From Planctomycetaceae bacterium (lineage in GTDB: Bacteria; Planctomycetota; Planctomycetia; Pirellulales; Thermoguttaceae), in NCBI GenBank assembly GCA_031287585.1, contig JAITST010000406.1:1-5138 (forward strand): a DNA stretch of 5,138 nt, written 5' to 3'. This document shows positions 1 through 4,826 of this stretch, piece by piece. Below the pieces are notes generated by a model. It was not told the DNA's origin. It did no database searches and worked only from the letters and a program-made list of their open reading frames with translations. Positions within the stretch are counted from its first letter, which is position 1. The number at the start of each line of letters is the position of its first letter. The translations under genes were made by a program, and so were the position numbers.

Positions 1-230
1 CAAGAAGAGCGATTATTGTATCTTCTACAAACTGCGCCCCCCCCTCCATTTTAACATTTGGTTAATTGTGTTAATTTGTGTTTTTACAAAGTCTGTCATA
101 GTTTTTTCCTTTCGAGAAAAGTTTGGTGTGCGTTTGCTTGCGAAAACATGATCGCGAGCGTGAAGTTATATATTCTATTCTCTTTATCCCAATTTGTCAA
201 TGGGGAAAACACAATTTTGGGCAACTTAGG
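1..230. other. Left flank, no supportable gene
   Basis: AT-rich sequence outside the ISKra4-type element. Plus frame 1 is open from the window edge to a TAA at 52-54 (17 codons, ending in a proline run encoded by a C8 tract at 37-44), so the tail of an upstream gene is possible. Frame 2 is also open, to a TGA at 147-149, so neither reading is preferred. An imperfect tandem, GTTAATTGT then GTTAATTTGT, lies near 60-80. Nothing here resembles an RNA gene or a domain I know. Confidence 0.4.
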
Positions 231-256
231 GTGTGTAAAGCATTTGTAGGTATTTT
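231..256 (+). repeat. Left terminal inverted repeat of the ISKra4-type element
   Basis: Starts GTGTGTAAAGCATTTGTAGG and ends TATTTT. It pairs with the reverse complement of 966-991, with one difference at the tenth base (G here, A there). Similarity stops abruptly on both sides, which fixes the arm at 26 bp. Confidence 0.88.
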
Positions 257-308
257 TCCTTGGGTTATGATGTTTTTGGGATTTCTCTTTTTTTACACTG
301 ACGTACCG

Positions 309-1013
309 ATGAAACAGCCCCTCATAGATGCTAACGCCTTCCTCCACGAAAAAATGGAGGCACTTCTTCAAGAATTCGATCAAGTCGGCGATGCCGCTCC
401 AATCGGTCAAGTTCTCAATCACCTCGATGCCTTTCTCTTCGCCAACGGACGAAAATTCCTGACCGAGTTCCTCGGCACTTCGTCGTATCGCCTCGCTGCC
501 GAGATGTTAGAAGAATTCGGTTGTTTTCATCTGTCGCACCAAACAGTCGGCGACGTTGCGGTTGAAGTTGCTGACGAAATCGAAACGAAGTTGAAAGACA
601 ATTCTGCCGTCCGCAAGGACTTTCAAAAGGCAAAGGGCGATACGGAATTCACGACGGATGGAGCGTTTGTGAATACGCGCAGAGCCGATGGCGAACACGA
701 ATGGCGAGAGATGAAAGTGGCGATTGTTGCGAAGCGTGAGCGGGGTGCCGGTGCGTTGCCGGAAGAATGGGACAGTCGGGATTTGCCGGAGCCGACTGTG
801 TCGATTGCGGCAGCGGCGATTGAAAGCAGACCGGAGTTTCAAGAGTGTTGCAAAAATTTGCGGCGGAGCGGACTCGATGGTTTGAGGCGATACGGCTGGT
901 GCTATTGCAAGAGGGCTTTGCCGTCCCCTCTACTCCGGCAAATGGAAACTCTGCTGGAACACCGCAAAATACCTACAAATGTTTTACACACTATTACCAG
1001 AAACATCGTGTGA
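309..1013 (+). pseudogene. ISKra4-family transposase remnant (deleted, frameshifted)
   Basis: The start is taken at ATG 309 (MKQPLIDANAFLHEK), because the open frame before it covers the terminal repeat and translates to junk. Residue numbers count from this ATG. Residues 1-50 resemble the helical N-terminus of ISKra4 transposases. The Cys-rich zinc ribbon that should follow is missing, and the frame passes from FLTEFLG directly into SSYRLAAEMLEEFGCFHLSHQTVG. Next come the FTTDGAFVNTR strand, which holds the first acidic catalytic residue, and WREMKVAIVAKRERG. After EFQECCKNL the similarity breaks. CKNL plus RRSG looks like the far C-terminal motif, TRWFEAIRL continues it in plus frame 2, and LCRPLYSGKWKLCWN near 915-960 ends it in plus frame 1. 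So most of the core was deleted and at least two frameshifts followed. The family call comes from remembered motifs, not a search. The protein is not expected to be active. Confidence 0.75.
966..991 (-). repeat. Right terminal inverted repeat of the ISKra4-type element
   Basis: Reads AAAATACCTACAAATGTTTT then ACACAC on the plus strand, the mirror of 231-256 with one mismatch. The pseudogene frame runs through it to a stop at 1011-1013 outside the element. This shows that the native transposase stop was lost by frameshift. Confidence 0.88.
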
Positions 1014-1020
1014 TTACGAC

Positions 1021-1049
1021 TTGCAATTGACGAGTACATTTGCTATAAT
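1021..1049 (+). promoter_or_regulatory. Candidate sigma-70 promoter with extended -10
   Basis: TTGCAA at 1021-1026 (4/6 to consensus) and a perfect TATAAT at 1044-1049 are separated by 17 nt. A TG at 1041-1042 gives the extended -10 form TGCTATAAT. An AAGGAG follows at 1055-1060, but the only nearby starts (GTG 1066, TTG 1064) stop within a few codons. If active, transcription would enter the gene-poor gap just right of the element and could reach the sigma gene as a long leader. Confidence 0.45.
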
Positions 1050-1243
1050 TCTTCAAGGAGTGCTTGTGTGTTGAGTGATTAGGTAAAATGTGGTTGTTTT
1101 AAACACGAACACATCTTATAACATCCAACGCCCAGTTGTGTCCAAAACACCAGAACTTAAGCGTACTGATTTTTCGCGTTAGAAGAGAATCATTAGCAAA
1201 TAATTTCTCTATGTTCACACACAAGACTTACACTTTACCCAAC

Positions 1244-1278
1244 CTTGTTAAAACACGTATATTACTGTGTTTTACAAG
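1244..1278. repeat. Imperfect inverted repeat / hairpin
   Basis: CTTGTTAAAACAC at 1244-1256 pairs with GTGTTTTACAAG at 1267-1278: a 12-bp stem with a single bulged T and a 10-nt loop. It is AT-rich and no T-run follows on either strand, so a rho-independent terminator is unlikely. An operator or a decayed transposon end is possible. The TGTAAAACA-like core vaguely recalls the ISKra4-type terminal repeat, but the match is too short to claim. Confidence 0.4.
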
Positions 1279-1308
1279 TAATCCTTACATTTATAACTGC
1301 CGTTTTGA

Positions 1309-1335
1309 TTGAACATTTTTCCGTATTGATATAAT
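1309..1335 (+). promoter_or_regulatory. Weak candidate promoter with extended -10
   Basis: TATAAT at 1330-1335 is preceded by TG at 1327-1328, giving TGATATAAT. Possible -35 boxes are TTGAAC at 1309-1314 (15-nt spacer) or TTGATT at 1305-1310 (19-nt spacer), neither ideal. It lies about 325 bp upstream of the sigma gene with no other solid gene between, so it could start a long-leader transcript of that operon. Confidence 0.3.
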
Positions 1336-1457
1336 TTGTTTGTAATATATTCACTTGTTGTGTTACGTACTAACATGCCGTTTTGGATGTGAAAAAATTT
1401 TTTTAGTTGATAGTGCGTGAAAACAACGTTTTACAATTTTTATATTGAATTGTAATT

Positions 1458-1521
1458 GTTATGAATGATAACGGCACGGTTCGTGCATTATGTAACACAA
1501 CTCGTGCAGACCGTCGCGACG
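1458..1521. promoter_or_regulatory. Cluster of small dyads upstream of the sigma operon
   Basis: Three close dyads stand out in the otherwise AT-rich gap. They are GTTAT-GAATG-ATAAC at 1458-1472, GCACG-GTT-CGTGC at 1474-1486 and the perfect 10-bp palindrome CGTCGCGACG at 1512-1521. They could be operator sites for the sigma operon. They could equally arise by chance, or from codon choice in the possible small ORF that overlaps them. Confidence 0.25.
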
Positions 1522-1598
1522 AAAGCAAACGGTTACAAGATGTAATAACTGGGATAGTTAGAGAGTTTGCCAAAGTCGCACGGTGTTTTTTTTCATAA
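1461..1598 (+). CDS. Possible small protein, 45 aa, unrecognised
   Basis: ATG 1461 to TAA 1596-1598 reads MNDNGTVRALCNTTRADRRD and goes on to a short amphipathic stretch (KRLQDVITGIVREFAKVARC) before the stop. In its favour, this part of the gap is less AT-rich than its surroundings and uses codons like those of the sigma gene. It ends 61 nt before the sigma start, as a leading operon member might. Against it, there is no Shine-Dalgarno sequence, it is short, and I recognise no relative. It could be a leader peptide, a small regulatory protein, or simply an open stretch. Confidence 0.27.
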   Translation: MNDNGTVRALCNTTRADRRDESKRLQDVITGIVREFAKVARCFFS

Positions 1599-1633
1599 AA
1601 TTTGGAAATTTGTCGTTATTATTGCGAACAATT

Positions 1634-1652
1634 TCCCTTGAAGGGACGTAGG
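1634..1652 (+). promoter_or_regulatory. Dyad and weak ribosome binding site before the sigma gene
   Basis: TCCCTT-G-AAGGGA at 1634-1646 is a perfect 6-bp-arm dyad. GTAGG at 1648-1652, 7 nt before the ATG, is the best Shine-Dalgarno-like sequence. The dyad is close enough to act as an operator or to affect translation initiation, but its RNA stem would be weak. Confidence 0.35.
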
Positions 1653-1659
1653 TAAACAA

Positions 1660-2307
1660 ATGGATTACGCATTAGAAACTAAAACCTGTGACAGCGTTGA
1701 CTCTTTCAACCAATGGACTGATGAAGAGTTGTTAATCGAGTATCGTATGACACAATGCCGCGAAGCGTTCGAGGTACTTGTGTATCGTTACGAGCGGGAA
1801 CTTTTCGGCTTTTTACGCCGTTTTCTCGGCAGTGTTGAAAAAGCAGAGGACGCTTTTCAGGCGACCTTTTTACAAGTTCATAATAATTGCGAATCGTTTG
1901 ACGAAACTCGCTCGTTCCGTACATGGTTGTACACTATTGCGAGAAACAAAGCAACTGATATGTATCGTCAATCGAAACGACGTATTACATTTAGTCTCGA
2001 TGAAGCGTACCCGATAAATGGTAGTGATGGCGGTGACTCGCGGAGTTTCATTGACTCGATTCCGTCGAAGTCGTCACAGCCGTTTGAACGGATGATTAAC
2101 GATGAACGTGTTGCAGGTGTCCGCGAAGCAGTTCACAGACTGCCCGACATTTTGAAGCAGGTTTTATACAAAGTCTATTTCGAGGGTATGACGTATGACG
2201 AAGCCGCACGGTCGCTCGGCATACATTTGGGTACACTCAGAAGCCGTTTGAATCGTGCGTTTAAGAAACTCAATTCGTTATTGTCGGCTGAGAGAATGAT
2301 GGATTGA
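1660..2307 (+). CDS. ECF-type RNA polymerase sigma factor (sigma-70 family)
   Basis: An alternative sigma factor that directs RNA polymerase to a specific promoter set, typically in response to an envelope or stress signal. The 215-aa length is normal for the ECF class. Region 2 spans about residues 36-104: EAFEVLVYRYERELFGFLRR, then EDAFQATFLQVHNN (core-binding segment) and FRTWLYTIARNKATDMYRQ (-10 recognition). A non-conserved linker covers about 105-148. Region 4 spans about 149-208, with LPDILKQVLYKVYFEGMTYD and the helix-turn-helix EAARSLGIHLGTLRSRLNRA that reads the -35 element. There is no region 1 or 3 and no extra C-terminal domain. ATG 1660 is chosen because it has a GTAGG 7 nt upstream and leaves a normal-length leader before region 2. 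The next gene, 69 nt downstream on the same strand, encodes a one-pass membrane protein that is its likely partner. Its regulon and signal are unknown. The class call is firm; assignment to an ECF group is not possible here. Confidence 0.95.
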   Translation: MDYALETKTCDSVDSFNQWTDEELLIEYRMTQCREAFEVLVYRYERELFGFLRRFLGSVEKAEDAFQATFLQVHNNCESFDETRSFRTWLYTIARNKATDMYRQSKRRITFSLDEAYPINGSDGGDSRSFIDSIPSKSSQPFERMINDERVAGVREAVHRLPDILKQVLYKVYFEGMTYDEAARSLGIHLGTLRSRLNRAFKKLNSLLSAERMMD

Positions 2308-2320
2308 GAGAATTTTACTA

Positions 2321-2352
2321 CAACGTATCCGATAGATACGTTGGTTTTTATT
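2321..2352 (+). terminator. Intra-operon terminator or attenuator
   Basis: CAACGTATC at 2321-2329 and GATACGTTG at 2335-2343 form a perfect 9-bp stem with a 5-nt loop (CGATA), followed by GTTTTTATT. This is a standard rho-independent shape. It lies 13 nt after the sigma stop and 33 nt before the next ATG, and there is no room for a promoter in between. It is best read as a partial terminator that sets the ratio of sigma factor to membrane partner. Confidence 0.65.
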
Positions 2353-2376
2353 AACAAATTTTTACAAACATAACCA

Positions 2377-3684
2377 ATGACCGAAACACGCCGCGAGATT
2401 GAGTTTACGGGGCTGCGTGAAGCCCTCTTATCGACGAAGAAAGAGCCGTCTGTCAACCACTCTGATACCAGTAATGGCGGATGTTTGCGTGATAACTCCG
2501 ATGTCGATGCTCATGCCAGTAACGATGATACACTCGATACTGACCTCGTTCCGTTATCGGCACTCTGTGGTTATTACGAAGATGAACCACCGAAGGGTTT
2601 GGCGGAACGGACTTGCCGTAACATTTGGGCGATGGTTGACGCGGAAAAATCTGCCGCGTGTGATAATGTCGAAATAGAATCAGTGCGGTTGTCGATACCG
2701 TTGAAACAAACCGATAGCCGTGTTCCCGACAGAGTTATGTTTGCGGACTCAATCGCAAAATCAATTGATGGAACAGTGTTACCGACAACAAGATTATCTG
2801 TGAAACCATCGACAAAATCTGTAACAAAGTTGGTTGACGAAATCGTTAGCGATACAAGTAATAGCGTCAATGATACCGCGAACGAAATTTTGCCGATAAA
2901 AAATACCTCGCGGGTAGTGAAGCCCGGAATTGTTGCGCGGAGTTACAACGTTACAAATGATAATGACAAAGTTACGCCAATTAAATTCCCGCCGCAAGAG
3001 AGACGAACGGTGAAAGTAGAGACGCAGACACGGCGGCAACTGAGTTTCAATTTTATGTTATCGTTGTCGCTCGGATGTATTTTAGCATTGGCAGCGTTTC
3101 CGGCTTTGTCGTTTGTAAAAGATACAGTTATCGGGTTCGTTTTCCAAAGAGTTGCACGCAACATCGGCGAAGGTTACGGACTGATAAACCAAATACAAAA
3201 CGTTGCGGGAGTACCGGAGATTGTCGAGAAGCCGCAGGGTTACGACCCGAAGAAAGCAACGTGGCACGAAGTTGAATACGCAAAAAGCGAACTGCCTCCG
3301 AGTTTCAATCCGTCGTTAAATCAACTGCCGTTCAATACGGTAGCGTTAGCAATGCAAGATACGCCGCCGCCTGTGAAAATTCAACGTTCAACAACAAACG
3401 CCGTTTTAACAAGCAGCGAATTGCCGTCCGAACAGACGGAGTTAGTGAGTATACCAAGTCTGCAAAACGTTCGTACACCATCAACCGGTATCCCCGCCGA
3501 GTGGTTGCGTCAAATCAACGGCGAAAACAATCTTCTGGTAGGTTGTAGCCAAAGACCGGAAATCATATGCGGTCAAAATGTACTGATACGCGACGAACAT
3601 CTATTCCTGCGTAACTACCCAATAAAAATTCTACCGATAATTTTTAATTCGTATTACTCTTCGCGCGACGCGGAGAATGAGTAA
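2377..3684 (+). CDS. Single-pass membrane protein, putative partner of the ECF sigma factor
   Basis: A 435-aa protein with a long polar N-terminal region (about 1-220), one strong transmembrane helix (about 224-246, FMLSLSLGCILALAAFPALS) and a roughly 190-residue C-terminal part. Arg/Lys residues just before the helix (QERR, QTRR) put the N-terminus in the cytoplasm. At 64-88 it has CGYYEDEPPKGLAERT and then IWAMVD, a conserved-looking helix motif I recall from planctomycete proteins encoded beside ECF sigma factors; this is the likely sigma-contact segment. No HxxxCxxC zinc anti-sigma motif is present. Near the end, GQNVLIRDEHLFLRNYP (about 399-415) resembles the NVLFxDGHVxF box of planctomycete prepilin-like proteins, with DG changed to DE. 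Cys390 and Cys398 could form a disulfide outside the membrane. The start lacks a Shine-Dalgarno sequence. The role as anti-sigma factor or signal transducer is inferred from the neighbour and topology, not from a known domain. Confidence 0.72.
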   Translation: MTETRREIEFTGLREALLSTKKEPSVNHSDTSNGGCLRDNSDVDAHASNDDTLDTDLVPLSALCGYYEDEPPKGLAERTCRNIWAMVDAEKSAACDNVEIESVRLSIPLKQTDSRVPDRVMFADSIAKSIDGTVLPTTRLSVKPSTKSVTKLVDEIVSDTSNSVNDTANEILPIKNTSRVVKPGIVARSYNVTNDNDKVTPIKFPPQERRTVKVETQTRRQLSFNFMLSLSLGCILALAAFPALSFVKDTVIGFVFQRVARNIGEGYGLINQIQNVAGVPEIVEKPQGYDPKKATWHEVEYAKSELPPSFNPSLNQLPFNTVALAMQDTPPPVKIQRSTTNAVLTSSELPSEQTELVSIPSLQNVRTPSTGIPAEWLRQINGENNLLVGCSQRPEIICGQNVLIRDEHLFLRNYPIKILPIIFNSYYSSRDAENE

Positions 3685-3718
3685 AGAAGATTGCGCCGCT
3701 ACGCAGACGCAACACAAC

Positions 3719-3776
3719 GAACACAGGACGCATATCCGTTTGAACAATTATTCAGTCGGGTATGCGTCCCGTGTTC
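3719..3776. terminator. Bidirectional terminator between convergent genes
   Basis: GAACACAGGACGCATATCCG at 3719-3738 and CGGGTATGCGTCCCGTGTTC at 3757-3776 pair at 18 of 20 positions across an 18-nt loop. Each strand turns one of the two differences into a G.U pair, so the stem is equally good in both directions. It lies 34 nt after the stop of the membrane-protein gene and beyond the 3' end of rpsU. T-runs after it are weak on both sides, so termination strength is uncertain. Confidence 0.6.
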
Positions 3777-3810
3777 ATTTCGTAATTCGCTACTCGCACA
3801 CAATATCGAA

Positions 3811-3832
3811 CGGGCGAATTATCACTCGCCCG
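3811..3832 (-). terminator. Hairpin downstream of rpsU
   Basis: CGGGCGA at 3811-3817 and TCGCCCG at 3826-3832 form a perfect, GC-rich 7-bp stem with an 8-nt loop. It starts 26 nt past the rpsU stop on the minus strand and is followed there by TTCGATATTGTG, which is only moderately T-rich. With the larger stem at 3719-3776 it separates the convergent genes. It may also protect the 3' end of the rpsU message. Confidence 0.45.
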
Positions 3833-3858
3833 AACGTTACGTTTGTTCGTGTACTTTT

Positions 3859-4074
3859 TTACAGATTCGCAAGTCGCGGATTTTTTGCGATCATTTTTAG
3901 ACGCTCCGTTCTACGTATTACTCGCAGACGCGCTCTTCTCTTTATTTCGCTTGGCTTCTCGAAACTTTCACGCCTTCGCATTTCTTTTTTGATTCCGCTT
4001 CTTTCCACCAATTTTCTGAACCGACGGACTGCGTCTTGAATCGTCTCTTTGTCTCGTAATGTTAGTTTAACCAC
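3859..4074 (-). CDS. rpsU: Ribosomal protein bS21
   Basis: Small-subunit ribosomal protein bS21, a basic protein on the 30S platform near the 16S rRNA 3' end that helps initiation on natural mRNAs. The 71-aa length is typical. The family signature is clear: DAVRRFRKLVERSGIKKEMR (about 14-33), then RRESFEKPSEIKRRARLRV (about 34-52), followed by a basic C-terminal tail. The start is a GTG at 4072-4074. A TAG stop sits directly upstream in the same frame and no ATG lies before the conserved part, so GTG is the only plausible start. The nearest Shine-Dalgarno-like sequence is an AGG about 10 nt upstream, which is poor. It is transcribed alone, convergent with the sigma operon, from the promoter at 4191-4218. 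Note the possible functional link: bS21 has itself been tied to mRNA selectivity in other bacteria. Identification is secure. Confidence 0.95.
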   Translation of the reverse strand: MVKLTLRDKETIQDAVRRFRKLVERSGIKKEMRRRESFEKPSEIKRRARLRVIRRTERLKMIAKNPRLANL

Positions 4075-4123
4075 CTAGAAAACCTGTGCCTTTCTCTACA
4101 TAAGTAACGTTGTACCATTCGGT

Positions 4124-4162
4124 TACGGCTACTTGCCGTATGAGTTTGTCACAAAACAAACT
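4124..4162 (-). promoter_or_regulatory. Structured 5' leader of rpsU
   Basis: Two perfect stems lie in the roughly 110-nt leader between promoter and start codon. The first is AGTTTGT/ACAAACT (4143-4149 with 4156-4162, 6-nt loop). The second is TACGGC/GCCGTA (4124-4129 with 4135-4140, 5-nt loop). Ribosomal protein messages are often autoregulated through leader structures, so these are candidates for a bS21-binding or translation-control site. No T-run follows, so they are not terminators. I do not recognise a described leader class. Confidence 0.35.
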
Positions 4163-4190
4163 TTCAGCCGGAATGGAAATAGAACCTACA

Positions 4191-4218
4191 ATTATATCGA
4201 CAATTTTATTTTTGTCTA
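4191..4218 (-). promoter_or_regulatory. rpsU promoter
   Basis: On the minus strand a perfect TATAAT (4191-4196) follows TAGACA (4213-4218, 5/6 to consensus) at a 16-nt spacer. Transcription would start near 4184, about 110 nt before the rpsU GTG. It is the best-formed promoter in the window and fits a highly expressed ribosomal gene. Confidence 0.65.
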
Positions 4219-4461
4219 GTTACCCACCAACAAATTTGCAAGAATTATAAAAATGACTCATTTGTAGAAAATAGGGTATTTAAGTGATGCAAAGACTATA
4301 ACAAAGAAAAAACTGTTATGACGGTGATAACGATACAATGGATTATTCTGTAATGCGGTTTGTTGTCGTGACGATTTACTTTGTCAGATGGGGCGGGTTT
4401 TGTTGAACCTGTTAAAGTTATCGAAGTTTGCAATTTGTTTTAATAGGGAAACGGTATTACT
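4219..4461. other. Intergenic region before the 59-aa gene
   Basis: The 387-nt stretch from 4075 to 4461 lacks a recognisable gene; its left part is the rpsU leader and promoter. The right part should hold the promoter of the 59-aa gene, but I find no convincing -35/-10 pair. It contains a GTTAT-GACGGTG-ATAAC dyad (4315-4331) resembling one upstream of the sigma operon, and a 22-codon hydrophobic reading at 4338-4406 too short to support. Confidence 0.4.
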
Positions 4462-4641
4462 ATGTCAGATTCATTGACACGTTTGATGAAAATTGAAGAA
4501 CGTCATCAGGATTTACTCAATAAACTTGATGTACTCGACCAACAGGTGTCGGATGCCTTGAAGGAATGGGATGCAAACAGGGCAAACGCGACGGCGGCGG
4601 GTATAGAGACGGTTGAGAATAGCAATGTGCTAAGCGTGTAA
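4462..4641 (+). CDS. Small coiled-coil protein, 59 aa, unrecognised
   Basis: ATG 4462 to TAA 4639-4641 encodes an acidic, mostly helical 59-residue protein. Residues 8, 11, 15, 18, 22, 25, 29, 32 and 36 (L, I, H, L, L, L, V, A, W) fall on a regular 3-4 heptad spacing over RLMKIEERHQDLLNKLDVLD and QQVSDALKEW. That predicts a coiled coil of about 30 residues, likely a dimer or oligomer. The tail (37-59) is polar and Ala/Asn-rich. There is no signal peptide, membrane segment, Cys or DNA-binding motif. AGGGAA ends 11 nt before the start and may serve as a distant Shine-Dalgarno site. Codon use resembles the sigma gene. It stands alone, about 390 nt from the divergent rpsU start, and is followed by a terminator-like palindrome. 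I do not know its function; a small structural or adaptor protein is possible. Confidence 0.6.
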   Translation: MSDSLTRLMKIEERHQDLLNKLDVLDQQVSDALKEWDANRANATAAGIETVENSNVLSV

Positions 4642-4732
4642 GTGAAGTACAATGTACCGAAAACGATTGAAAAATGTTGGTTATGTTCTGCACTTTCCAA
4701 AAATTCACAATACGATGTCACCAACTTACAAC

Positions 4733-4752
4733 GACTTTGCAAAGTCATTTTT
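4733..4752 (+). terminator. Palindrome with T-run, possible terminator of the 59-aa gene
   Basis: GACTTTGCAAAGTC at 4733-4746 is a perfect 14-bp palindrome, followed by ATTTTT. As RNA it can fold as GACTT-TGCA-AAGTC, a 5-bp stem with a tetraloop, then U5. The stem is short for a strong terminator. Its T-run is also the first five bases of the long hairpin that follows, so the two structures may compete. Confidence 0.4.
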
Positions 4753-4826
4753 CACAGGTAGGTAAGGACGGGGAAGGGTAGAATACAGAAAACTATCCTT
4801 TCCTACCCTTAACTATCTGTGAAAAA
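4748..4826 (+). repeat. Long hairpin, 34-bp imperfect arms
   Basis: Arms at 4748-4781 and 4793-4826 match at 27 of 34 positions around an 11-nt loop. The outer ten bases (TTTTTCACAG / CTGTGAAAAA) are perfect. Of the seven differences, four are G.U pairs in plus-strand RNA, giving 31 of 34 paired; minus-strand RNA gets only two G.U pairs. This bias suggests a structure used as plus-strand RNA. T-runs precede and A-runs follow it on both strands, the wrong order for a normal terminator. It could be the 3' end of the 59-aa gene's message, a small RNA, or a tiny palindromic mobile repeat. Confidence 0.6.

Larger units (their letters stand above)
231..991 (+). mobile_element. Non-autonomous ISKra4-type insertion element, internally deleted
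   Basis: The unit is 761 bp, bounded by 26-bp terminal inverted repeats that match at 25 of 26 positions, and it contains recognisable pieces of an ISKra4-type transposase. Intact members of this family are normally well over 1.4 kb, so this is a shortened copy. It has lost the catalytic centre and could move only if a related transposase acted on its ends in trans. I found no target-site duplication: the outer flanks (ending AACTTAGG on the left, starting TATTACCA on the right) do not match. That fits an old insertion or a family member that makes none. The coding part is visibly richer in GC than the flanking gaps, as expected for imported sequence. Confidence 0.8.
1050..1457. other. AT-rich intergenic gap without a clear gene
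   Basis: About 400 bases rich in A/T with frequent stops in all frames. The longest plus-strand reading from an ATG (1211) gives 33 residues of unremarkable composition. It holds one imperfect hairpin (1244-1278) and a second promoter candidate (1309-1335), listed separately. No tRNA, rRNA or known regulatory RNA is recognisable. Confidence 0.5.

Noticed and set aside
37..44. C8 homopolymer
   Set aside because: Could be phase-variable in a gene, but no supported coding frame crosses it; sequencing error is also possible.
123..308. Upstream extension of the transposase open frame
   Set aside because: It reads through the left terminal repeat and AT-rich flank and has no family-like sequence; the recognisable protein begins at or near ATG 309.
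223..999. Target-site duplication around the ISKra4-type element
   Set aside because: The bases outside the two terminal repeats do not match at any length I checked.
1027..1049. TTGACG as the -35 for TATAAT at 1044-1049
   Set aside because: The spacer would be only 11 nt; TTGCAA at 1021-1026 gives a 17-nt spacer.
1211..1312. 33-codon reading in the AT-rich gap
   Set aside because: Composition and lack of a ribosome site look like random sequence, and it spans the 1244-1278 hairpin.
2175..3267. Several minus-strand frames of 60-100 codons inside the sigma and membrane-protein genes
   Set aside because: All lie opposite well-supported coding sequence and none shows a domain or a plausible start region.
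3677..4039. 120-codon plus-strand frame overlapping the end of the membrane-protein gene and rpsU
   Set aside because: It is antisense to the clearly identified rpsU and to the terminator stems; its Arg/Phe/Ser-rich content is a shadow.
4338..4406. 22-codon hydrophobic reading starting MDYSVMRFVVVTIYFV
   Set aside because: Too short, no ribosome site, and indistinguishable from chance.
4506..4748. Minus-strand frames of 63-80 codons opposite the 59-aa gene
   Set aside because: They cross the terminator-like palindrome and lie opposite a frame with a regular heptad pattern, which is the better reading.
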